In this document: positions 35,560-46,500 of the stretch, piece after piece | Numbering within the stretch: the stretch's first letter is position 1 | Layout: the number at the start of each line of letters is the position of its first letter | DNA from: Schistosoma mansoni | Lineage: Eukaryota; Platyhelminthes; Trematoda; Strigeidida; Schistosomatidae | Direction of reading: 5' to 3' | Assembly (NCBI RefSeq): GCF_000237925.1 | Contig: NC_031495.1 | Coordinates: 61,114,939 to 61,178,938 of the forward strand | DNA length: 64,000 nt | Position numbers and translations under genes: made by a program | The notes under the pieces: generated by a model | Seen by the model: the letters and a program-made list of their open reading frames with translations, nothing else | Databases searched by the model: none | Told to the model about the DNA's origin: nothing

Positions 35560-36320
35560 TGTGATGCTGACCACATTAGTTTTATTGGACACATGTAGCT
35601 GAGGGCTCTCGGTCACGCATCCGCACCGGATCACGATTGGGTACACAGTGCTAGGCATCTGCTACAACCGTTAGCTAGCTTAGAACAAACGCTTCTCGTT
35701 AAATCGATAGCCATTCGAATATTTCCTCGAACCTCCGCTTTTGACTTCTGATTCCACTGGGTTGGCAGATATCGATTAATAAAGGTGTTACTGGTTAAAG
35801 CGTTGTCAAACTCCAAATACCCGTGACATCTTAAGTGGTGAGCTCGATGTGATCTGACACACCAAACAGTAAACTGTAAGTCTGTTCCTTGTTGGAACAT
35901 TATATATCGTTTGTTGATTTTTATTTTTACATAATGTGATATTGTTGTAGCTGTAAATAATTCCCCAAAATCAATAGCTCATTAAGTGTTCGACATTGGA
36001 TGCTGACCATGTTGTTTAAGTGGACTTGTTTAACTGAAGGCTTTCGGTCATGCATTCGTACCAGATCACATTTCAACACGGCGTGGGACACAGCTCCTAC
36101 GTTTCATTAGCCAGCTTATAGAAAAGGTCCTCGATATATTGGTAACGAATCAAATATATCTTTCCTGCCTCTTCTCGTCTGACTTCTGATTTCTATCTGA
36201 CTGGGAACGATCGAATATAGAAGGTGCTACTGGTAGCTAGTTGTAAAACTAGAACATCCGTTGCATCATCATTGTCTTCGTATTTTCGAATATATTTTTC
36301 TCTCATTCATTGGTGCACTT
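35560..36320. repeat. Two tandem diverged LTR-like units (fossil)
   Basis: About 35570-35890 and 35990-36310 are two direct copies of one unit of about 320 bases, clearly diverged. Shared blocks include GGTCACGCATCCGCACCGGA and its variant, and TGACTTCTGATT. They lie directly upstream of a gag-like fossil, so they are most likely LTRs or LTR remnants of that family. Old and broken. Confidence 0.5.
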
Positions 36321-36409
36321 CAAAAATATCAAGGCAAAACAGACTCCTAGGTTAGTTAACACTAAGATTCATCTCCCACATTACAACTCATCCACTCTGT
36401 CCTGATAAT

Positions 36410-37230
36410 ATCTGGTCCCGTTTCTGCTACTCAGAAGCTGATTTCCACGAGCACCCCGGATGGACCCACGTACACAGTTCGACGCAGTAATGAAGGCACT
36501 ACCGTGTAATTTTAAGAGGTACGTCACACTAAGTATGTTTGCTGATGATGTTCCGGAACCTTACAAAACTTAAAAAAAGGCCTTTCCTAAACATGGAGAC
36601 TTCATCGACCGAAAAAGATTGGATGAACTTTTCCAAAACATCGAGTTGCAACGTCTTTCTACGAATGCGAGAGGTCATCGGTCAATGAGACTTTGACGAG
36701 AGCCTGTTTAGACATCTCTTCTTGTTAAAGCCTCCCCGAAAGTGCAGATAGTCCTCGTCTCATTTAAAAATAACTCTGTGGACGAAGCGGCTGAATATCC
36801 CAATTGGATTCTGGAGATCCCGGAAACATCCAATGCAGAGATCTATTATGTCAGAGAAAAGCCCCAAACAATACGAAACGACATCACAGACTTCTATCAC
36901 ACTCTGACTCGTTATCTCGATCTTCATCATCACCGTAGACGTTCTAAAACTCCTCCAAAGAATGCTCCATGAAAGCGATCTGTCTCTGGAGCACTAGAGA
37001 CGGATAACCCAGATTAATGTTGGTATCATAGTCAATACGGAAAATCCTCTCGAAATTGTAGGAAATTCTACAATATCCTGAGCCCCGAACCGCCTGACAC
37101 GAAAAAAACTCTTTAGGAAACTCCCCAGTCAGTACGCGTTAACGACAACCGGAGAACGTAGCCGTCTGTTATACATCACTGGTGTGATTACGAAAGTCTG
37201 ACACCTTATAGACACTGGCTCAGAAGTTAG
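36410..37230 (+). mobile_element. Gypsy-type (CsRn1/Boudicca-like) LTR element fossil, gag-protease part
   Basis: The plus strand has a gag-like segment, including an open frame at 36742-36972 with a Lys/Arg-rich end. A Cys/His knuckle-like region of the kind known in the CsRn1 group follows, and a protease-like IDTGSEVSVL block near 37210. Reverse transcriptase and integrase parts were not found. The copy is broken in several places and incomplete, and probably old. Confidence 0.6.
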
Positions 37231-37239
37231 TGTTCTTCT

Positions 37240-37920
37240 TTCAAATTCAAATCACTGACTGCACAAAGCAGTTGTCAACTTATAGGATGCAATCGGGAAA
37301 CCAATCGCATCATATGGTAAGCGATATGTGTACTTTAACGCGGGTTTGTGGAATTACGTTCTTCGTCGTTATTAGTGTTATTATAATAATTGACCTACTG
37401 CTAAAATTGTATGTATGCCATGATGTGACTACCTAATCTATAAGATCTCACGTGGAAGTTACGTCATTGTCTACAGTGACTCATCTTACCGTAACAATCA
37501 GCAATATGATGTCTGAAGTTTGTGAAGAACACATATAGGCTACAGATAGAATAGTATATTTAATGTGAGTAAAGACAAGTTATACAGAATGACCACACCT
37601 GCAAGGCTGAGCCATGACATCTGATGGAGTTCTAATGAATGTTACCGCGTTCCCCATAGTTAACCTTGTCTTCGAATAAATTGTTGAATACGTTTTTTCA
37701 GTAGTTATATGCTCGGCTTCAAAGGTCATGTGGTTACGATCCAATGCTATTACACTACTCACTCATCAGAATCAACGTGACGTTGATTCGATGCCGAATC
37801 TAGTAGGATTGTCTCGCGCCGAAGGTTGTTAAGGGTAATATGAATCCTCCGGGTACTGATAACTTACTTAGTTACTTACGCCTGTGACTCTTCAGCTCGA
37901 GTCCGGTTTGTTCTCACCTA
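37240..37920. other. Unassigned intergenic sequence
   Basis: Lies between the LTR fossil and the truncated 3' edge of the SR2-like LINE. It has a GC-richer block at 37770-37870 that looks like repeat sequence, but I cannot name it. Confidence 0.4.
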
Positions 37921-37924
37921 CAGT

Positions 37925-40830
37925 ACAATGTTGCTGATAGTGTCTGACCAACCGATCCGAAGTATCTTGCGTAGGCAACTATTAATAAACACCTGTATCT
38001 TCTAGATGATGGCTTTCGTAGTCATCCAAGTTTCCACCCCATACAGTAGAACTGTCTTGACATTTGTATTGAAAATTCTAACCTTGGTGTTGGTTGACAA
38101 TTGTTTTGAGTTCCAGATGTTTTTCAGTTGTAAGTAAGCGGCTCTTGCTTTGTCGATCGACATCTTCACATCTGCACCAGATCCACCGTGTTCATCAATG
38201 CTTCTCAGATATATAAAGGTTTCCACATCCTCCAAAGCTTCTCCGTCAAGTGTAATTAGATTGGTGCATATTGTATTGTATCGGAGAGTCTTGCTTTTCC
38301 CTTTGTTTATATTGAGACCTACTACTGTTGAGGCTGCTGCTACACTGGTCGTTTTCTCCTGCATTTGTTGTTGCGTTTGTGATAGAAGAGCCAGACCATC
38401 TTCGAAGTCTAAATCGTCAAGCTGCATCCTGCCTATCAATTGTATCCCGTGATTTCCTCCAGATGTTGACGTCATCATGATCCAGTCGATCACTAGGAGA
38501 AAGAGAAAGGGTGAGAGTAAGCAACCTTGCCTGACACCGGTCTTCACCTCGAATGAGTCGGTGAGTTGTCCTCCGTGGACGATTTGGCAGTTTAGTCCAT
38601 CATAGGAGTTCCGTATGATATTGACTATCTTCTCAGGCACGCCGTAGTGTCGAAGAAGCCTCTATAGTGTTGTCCTGTTCATGCTATCAAATGCCTTCTC
38701 GTAGTCAATGAAGTTGATGTAGAGTGATGAATTCCATTCGATTGATTGTTCCACAATGATACGTAGAGTTGCGATTTGGTCTGTACACGATCTATCCTTA
38801 CGAAATCCAGATTGTTGATTGCGAAGTTGGGCGTCTACAGAATCCTTCATCCTGTTTAACAATACTCTGTTGAAGACTTTTCCTGGTATTGAGAGAAGAG
38901 TGATGCCCCTGCAGTTGTCGCACTTGCTGAGATCACCTTTCTTTGGTATCTTGATCAGAAGTCCTTTTTTCCAGTCTATTGGTACTTGTTCTTCGTCCCA
39001 AATCTTACTGAAGAGAATGTGGAGTATCTTGGCAGTTGCTGTTACATTTGCTTTCAGTGCCTCTGCCGGGATGTTGTCTGGTCCCGCTGCTTTGCCGCTC
39101 TTGATTTGTCTAATGGTCATGCTGATCTCTTCAATTGTTGGTGATCCAACATTGATTGGGAGGTCTGTGGGTGCTGCTTCGATGTTGGGTGGGTTCAGTG
39201 GAGCTGGTCGATTCAATAGTTCTTTGAAGTGTTCTACCCACCTGTTTCGTTGTTCTTCAATGTCGGTGATTACTTTGCCTTCCTTGCTTTTCACTGGTCT
39301 TTCTGGCTTACGGTAATTTCCAGCAAGTTTCTTTGTTTTATCATACAAATGTCTCATGATTCCCTTCCTTGCAGCCTTTTCCGCTGTCATCGCTAAATCT
39401 TCCACACATTTACGTTTGTCGGTTCTGATGCTCCTCTTCACTTGCTTGTTTGCCTCAGTGTATTCGGCTTGTGCCTTGACTTTTTCTGCTCTTGTTCGGC
39501 TGACATTGAATGCTGCCTTCTTGTTCCTCCTTTCTCCAATCGTATCCAGTGTACCAACAGTGATCCATTCCTTGTGATTGTGCTTCTTTTGGCCCAGAAC
39601 CTCCTGACATGTTGAAACGATTGCCTCCTTGATACCTTTCCAGTTGCTCTCCATGGTAGTTCCTTCTCCATTGAGTAGATCATGAAAGGCCTGGAACCTG
39701 TTGCTGAGGACTATGTTGAATTTGTTGAGTTTGTCAGCATCTCGAAGAAAGGCCGTATTAAACTTTTGTGATGTTGTCCAGTGCTTCTTGAGTTTTAGTT
39801 TCATCTTGGCGACCAGCAAATAATGATCTGATGCTATATCAGCTCCTCTCCTGGTTCTCACATCCTCCATCGTCCTCCTGAACTTTTTGTTGATGCAGAT
39901 ATGGTCGATTTGATTCTGTGTAGTGTGATCCGGTGAAATCCAAGTGGCTTTGTGTATGTTTTTGTGTGGGAATATGGTGCCACCTATGACCAGTTTATTG
40001 AAGGCACATAGGTTTGCAAATCTCTCACCATTTTCGTTCCTTTCTCCCAGTCCATGTTGTCCCATGACGTCTTCGTATCCAGTGTTGTCCATTCCAACCT
40101 TGGCATTGAGATCTCCCATCAGAATTGTCAGGTCCTTGGTTGGGCACTTCTCGAAGATCGACTGCAGCCTATCGTAGAATTGGTCTTTAGCGTCTTCATC
40201 GTAGTCGTTGGTAGGCACATAGCATTGGATGACGTTCATTGTAATGCCCTCTCTCTTTGTTTTGAAGGAGGATTTGATGATCCTTGGTCCATGAGATTCC
40301 CATCCAATAAGTGCATTTTGTGCTTTTCTGGACAGCATCAATGCAGCTCCTTGTGTATGTGGGGCATTTTCTTCTTCATGACCGGAGTATAGCAGAAGTC
40401 CCCCTGAAGATAGCCGTTGTTGTCCAACCTGTGTCCAATGTGTTTCACAGATTACAAGCACCTCCAGGTTGTATTTTCTCATTTCTGCAGCAATTTGGAA
40501 GACTCTTCCAGTCTCCCACATTGTCTGGACATTCCATGTACCTATAAAAGTTGTCACTCTGGTTGTAAGAAGGTGCATCGGCCTCATGACTTCCGAAGGA
40601 ACTCGGCTTTCATCATGCGACGTCATAATTATTCCTTGAACTCAGAGGGCAGTGTTTAAATGGTTTGAATAATTTTTCTGGTTAGCGTTTTTTTAGCGAG
40701 TTGGTTTTCTACGGGATGGGGTCGCTAACCCCATGCCCAACCCTCCTCCTTTACCCGGTCTTGGGACCGGCAGTAGCCCCCGGAGGAGCTACAGGCGAAG
40801 TTATGTTTCCCAAGCAGGGTCGTTAAATAG
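37925..40830 (-). mobile_element. SR2-like RTE LINE, nearly complete but dead
   Basis: Minus strand. The 5' untranslated region with GGGGTTAGCGACCCCATCC lies at 40830-40630. Open frame 40626-38662 (654 codons) carries an apurinic-type endonuclease: TWNVQTMWETGR, CETHWTQ, MGDLNAKVG and GADIASDHYLL. The start of the reverse transcriptase follows (GPDNIPAEAL, CRGITLLSIPGKV, QSGFRKDRSC, DYEKAFDS). After a stop the same frame goes on at 38640-38002 with TGVRQGCLLSPFLF and the C-terminal LLYGVETW block. The catalytic FADD box reads FEDG. The frame continues only to about 37930 and the expected end of the protein and tail are missing, which is unusual because most LINE copies lose their 5' end. Confidence 0.88.
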
Positions 40831-42334
40831 ATAAAGCCAATAGAAGTGAATAACAGTACATTCGTGCAGAAGTCTTGGAGCGTTAGTGAATAGGTTGACG
40901 CTTTAGTAATACACTGATTACAGTCTTCAAAATATTTTCCAAAGTGGCATCGCGTTCACGTTATACACTAGATCCAACCTCGACATAATTGTGTTAGAAT
41001 TCTGGTCGTGTCAGGTATCTATGAAACATAACATTTTAAGTTCATAGTTGTTATGAAGTGGATTTGTAGGGCGCTTGGTGTGAACTATGACCCTAAGGAA
41101 AGGCGCGTACATCAAGTTTGTTCCAGACGTCAGAAGTTCCATAGATGTGCCCTCATAACTGGGTTCTGGAAAAAAAGAGGAACAAAGAAGCAACTGAGCA
41201 CTTGGATATGAATGCTAAGCAATGCTTTGCAGGATTAAGATGACAACTTTATCCTTGTGATTAATCTGTAATTGTGTGATGATTATTACAAGCGAAGAGA
41301 ATCCGGTGGTTCATATTTTGACGGTGGCTACAAAGTTTTGATAATTCGTTTGCTTATACTAAACCACTCCACAACGTTACATGGTTAAATGTGAACTATT
41401 CACAAGTCAAACGCAAGGAAGCCATTGTTTTTTACTATTTACACTGACTATTAACCAACCTTTCAAGATTACAAAGTCTGTCGAATTTCAGGTGTCAATG
41501 AATTCTGGATTTGGTGGTATATTCCATCTTGAGATCGCCAGACACAAACTCTGTTTATCAACCCTTTAAAACCTGTTATGATGGACAAGCATCACCAAAC
41601 ACTCATTTATCATATTAAAGTATCAGTTGGATACAATTCTTGCATAGATGTATGACACTTAAATATCATACACTCTGGATTGAATTTAATCTTCCCGCAG
41701 CCCAAATAAGTATTGAAAATTAGCAAACTATTGAATACCACTACAGAATGATGGTGGTGGCACATTGTCCAGACTTAAAAATCATTATTAATAAGTTACC
41801 AAATATCTCTTGTCCTTTGAAATACCTAAACAGACAACTACAGTTCTTCATTTACAAAACGCAACCAAATCAGTTGCCACTGAGATCAATTTAATATTGC
41901 AAACACAAATGGAAAAATAATCTAGTTTCCTAACACACAATAATATTATTTTCATACCTTTCGAAAATACGTTGTACAAGCATGAAAATAAGAATAAATA
42001 TAGAAAGAAATTTTAAATTAAATTCTTATAAGCAAAAATCTGAAGGAACAAAAACTTTAGAAAAGAAAAATATTGTAAACTAGAATTTATAGGAAGTAAA
42101 TACAAAATTAAAATGCAGTTAATAGTAAATATATTAATCAATCTTATAGACTGAAGTGGGTAAAATGCTTTTCGATAGAAAATAACAATTAAATATTCAG
42201 TAATTCACCGTACACTTAAAATGTTAAAGAAAGTACATAATACGATTTATATACAACCGTACGGAAAGGTGAAAGTATGAATGTAGCTTTTATAATTTCC
42301 TACACATGTTATCATTAAGGAATAGAATATTTTG
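40831..42334. other. Region between SR2-like LINE and MGAT5 stop
   Basis: The part near 42334 should include the MGAT5 3' untranslated region. It is very AT-rich from 41.9 kb on. No other feature recognised. Confidence 0.45.
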
Positions 42335-43480
42335 TCACAAACAGTTAGAACATAAAGAAATCTGGTTAGGAAGAGCATCACGACAAGGACAAAAACGAGA
42401 AAATCCATCAGATCCACCAAGGGATCCTGAAGCAGTACAGTCAAACCATTCATTACTAGCTTGAAAAACACATGATCTTGCTGCGTCGTCCCAATATGGT
42501 GCCATTGGACTAGTTGTGTAGGTAATATTAGGACAAGAAACACCCAGATACTGAAGGTTTAGTCGATGATTAACACTTGGAAAATGTTCTGGAGAACAGC
42601 GAAACGTATAAAGATAAGACAAGTTTGGCGAAGGCGTAGAGTGAATAGAACGATAGTAAATGTAACCATTCTGTATTTGTTGATGTTGCGTTTTGTTAAG
42701 AATGGAGTAAGCAGAAATATTGGAAGGCAGTAATAAAGTATGTTCTGAAGTTCCCAGATTCATACACACATCTGCACAAGATTTACCACGAGACCCCAAA
42801 ACTATCTTTAAACTTGATGCTGGAGGCCATGAAACAGCAATGCCAGGGACATCTAGGTAGTTAAATTTAGGAGGCGCGTCAGCTTTTGCTATCGGCAGTG
42901 GAGACTGGATCAAGTTTTTGTAAAAAGGTGTGGCGCAGATATTTTGGCGTGTCAAATAAGCATTAAGACGTTCGAGAAAACCCCACGGACTATATTCGTG
43001 AGGACGATAGGTTCCGTTCTAAAATTAACAAACAGTAATTAAACACGTATCAGAGATGCATAACTTATAGATAAAAACTCATAGATCCAATTCATCTTTG
43101 TAAAAAAAAGCTGATATTTTATAAGCCATTATGAGGGGATAATATATTTACATAGCATATTTATTTTAAAGTATAAAAGGATTATATGTTTTAAATCCAA
43201 CGAATTCCACCATGTTATGATGAGGTATGTGATAGTTTCTTTTCAGGTTATTAGGATTTTTAATCAACATTTATTTTTTAAGCTAAACTCAGACTTTCAA
43301 TTGAAGTCTCTACACTACTACTTGACTGCTGTTATGTGGAACATAAAAAGTTGACGCAGTAAACCAATCAGATATTCGCTAAACAATAGGTTTACGCTAT
43401 TGGCAAAGACTTAACTTCATTTTCCAAGGAATCGGACACACGCCATTGGTGGGAAAATGTAGCTTAAGTATCTAATATAT

Positions 43481-43512
<32 letters not shown>

Positions 43513-46500
43513 CTTTGCGGTCCGATCGATTAACAAAGAATTTGCTTCATACTCAGTCTTATCACTCAAACAATGAGTTGAGCTCGCGAATATAAAAGCT
43601 TGTGTATCAGTATTAGAATGGGACACTAGACGAAATATATAAGAAGTAAGAAGTAGTGCAAAATTTTCAATTAGCTATTATGACCCAATGAACAGTAAAC
43701 ATCCTTATATAACAGAAAATTTTATGTTTGAAGCGATCAACATGAGAATCATATTAGGCTAACCTATCAAAATATCTTTTATACAATGTACTATAAGTAA
43801 ATACTACTCAAAGATGATTCATTAAACGTTAACACACGTATGTTAGTCGATTCCATCTTAAATATATGCTCATTGTTCTCCTTAACTTATGCAGGCTTCT
43901 TCTAATCCTCATCAACAATTTAGTCAGTCAGCTACAAAGTAGGACCAGGCACATTTATGCATCGGTCCAAGTTGCCATACCTCGTTAGCACAACAGGATG
44001 AACACCGGATTCATAGAAGTAGTTAATTTAGTGGTGGTAGTATATAAAAGAAAGGTTGTATATAAGGATGTAGTACAGGAAGAAAGAAACATGTGAAACA
44101 GTTTTAATCTCATGGTTTAAGGGAAGACAAAGAGTGTATACACCTACGCCATTGTGATCGATTCTGAGCCATGTCACCTAGAGTCTCCAACCATTGGTTA
44201 CGATAGTCACGCGGACCCCAACCAAGTAGTCTGCATCTACCAACATGGCTCAGACCAGAAGTTAGTGACTTCAAGCACTGATGCCATGTTTTGGTTTGGC
44301 CGCCCCTAACTCTTTTCCAACTATCCCCTACACTAGTCAGCATAGCGCGTCGTGGTAATCGGTGTTCAGACATACGTAACACGTGGCCCAACCATCTTAG
44401 TCGATGAAGATTCATGACCTCATCAACTGATTTACCATCATTCCCTAATACCCTGTGTCTAACCTCATTATTAATTACCCGGTGATCCCAGCAGATGTGA
44501 GCAATATTTCTAAGACATCTGTGGTCAAATTTAGCAGAAATGTCTAAATTCGATTCGAAAAGATAGAAAATATCTGAACTATATAATGTATTGTATCTTG
44601 ATGATGATATTTATTATACGCCACCAAATGCACTCTCCCTCTCGAAATGCTCTCACACGGTCACGCGCATACAGCCTCTGTTAGGGAAATCCTATACAGT
44701 GCCTTCTCGTGGCGGGGGTGTTTACGAAATTCAGAGGACGAAAAGCGAATATCCGGCGCTCTAACCGGGCCGGTAGATACGGTGAGTCCACCTAGAGGAG
44801 TCGGGAAACATTGATTCCAAATCAATGGTGCACGTGGGCTTCAGAATCCTTAGGGAACAAATGGAGTATGAACCAATCGTTGGTCACCGGCTACCATGAA
44901 ACTGCATCTTCTCAAGATGCTTCACTGCGTGGTGGGTTAGATCTTTAGGTCGAAGGCTCGGGGTGTGGCCCCTAAGAAAACCACCTGCTTCGGTTTGGGA
45001 ACCCGGGGAGCATCACAGCCCACACAAAAACAAAATGAAATGAAGATAATTACTGAAAATACTATTCACGCTCCCATTAAAAGTCAAACAATTCATATTA
45101 TTATCATTATTTACTACGTCACTTATTCACTCTATTATATTCCCATTTTGTGCATCCTTATTTTCCAAATTATACAGCAGCTCGCCCATGGTGGAAACTC
45201 TGTTCTATCTAAACGAACTCCAGTTGCTGTCTGGTCGAAAGTGAATGCTCCCACCAAATACGTACACTAAAACAGTCTTTCTGAAACCACGTACACCATT
45301 CAAACTGGCCTCCTTCAACGTTCGCATACTAATGCACATAGGACAACAGAAAGGGTTGGCAAGGGTTTTTGAAAGTTTTAATATCGACGTCTGTCGTCTA
45401 TCCAAGACTCTAGAGAAGTACTACAAATTAGCTCTCCATCTGTCGCTTCGAAAAGGTTATTTGACGTGTGTTTATCCGGGGACATTGTAGAATCTTTGTC
45501 TAGTTTTGCTGGCGTTGCTGTCGCACTACGCGCTAGAGCTGAGGCAGCACTGGTCAATTGGATTACCATTAACAGTCGGTTATGAGTTGTTAGATTAGAA
45601 AGTTCCATCAAAATGAGAGTCAAAATGTGTGTCTAATCGTCATCTCCGCCTACGCCACAAAAGATTGTAGCCCGGATGCAATCAACGATCAAGTCTACCA
45701 CCAATTGACTATTATTCTACACAAAATGTGTTCGATGGGAAATTGTTGGTTGCAAGTCAGATAACGGAGACCATCTAATGCAACTGTGCACAGACCACAA
45801 CCTATTTCTAGCTAGCACTAACTACCGGCAAAGTCATCACCGATGTGACACCTGGCGTCCTCCCTCTGCATCTCAAACATGGACTCAGACTAATCACATC
45901 GCGATCAGCTGCCGCTGGCGTGGTTGTGTACAAGACTGCCGCTCCTTTTGGAGTACCTATCTGGAGTCTGATCATGCCCTGGTCTGCGCCAATCTTACCT
46001 TACTTTTCAGTGGCCGAAGAATTGACCTCCATCAACGGATCGATGTTAGTAAACTGGCTGCAACTTCTGTTGCAAGTAAGTATCGAGCGGAGCTAGCTTC
46101 TACGCTAGCTACCATCCCACCGAAAAGTATAGATGAGCATTGGTTGCAACTTCATGACGCCATGAAAATGGCGAGTGAAGCCGCTTGCGGCTTCGCGAAA
46201 CGTCTCGCTTATAAGCACTGAGTTTCTTCAGGCTCCTTACAACTCATCGAAGCCCGTCGCTCTACTCCGGGTGACTGTGAGTTTGACCACAAACGAAGGC
46301 TGCTACGTAGTGAAATTGGGCAAAGCTTGCGTAAGGACCGAGAAGCCCGGTGGTCGGAGCGTGCTAATGAGATGGAAGAAGCAGCTGCATCTGGTAACTC
46401 CCGGTAGCTCTTTCAACTCATCCGAGTCACTGGCAGCAAGAAGTCTGGTGTGAGTGAAACTATTTGTGAAGATGATGGGATGCCAATCACTAACATCTCT

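Noticed and set aside
38150-40659. Long + strand open frames (for example 38819-39316).
   Set aside because: They are antisense to the SR2-like LINE proteins.
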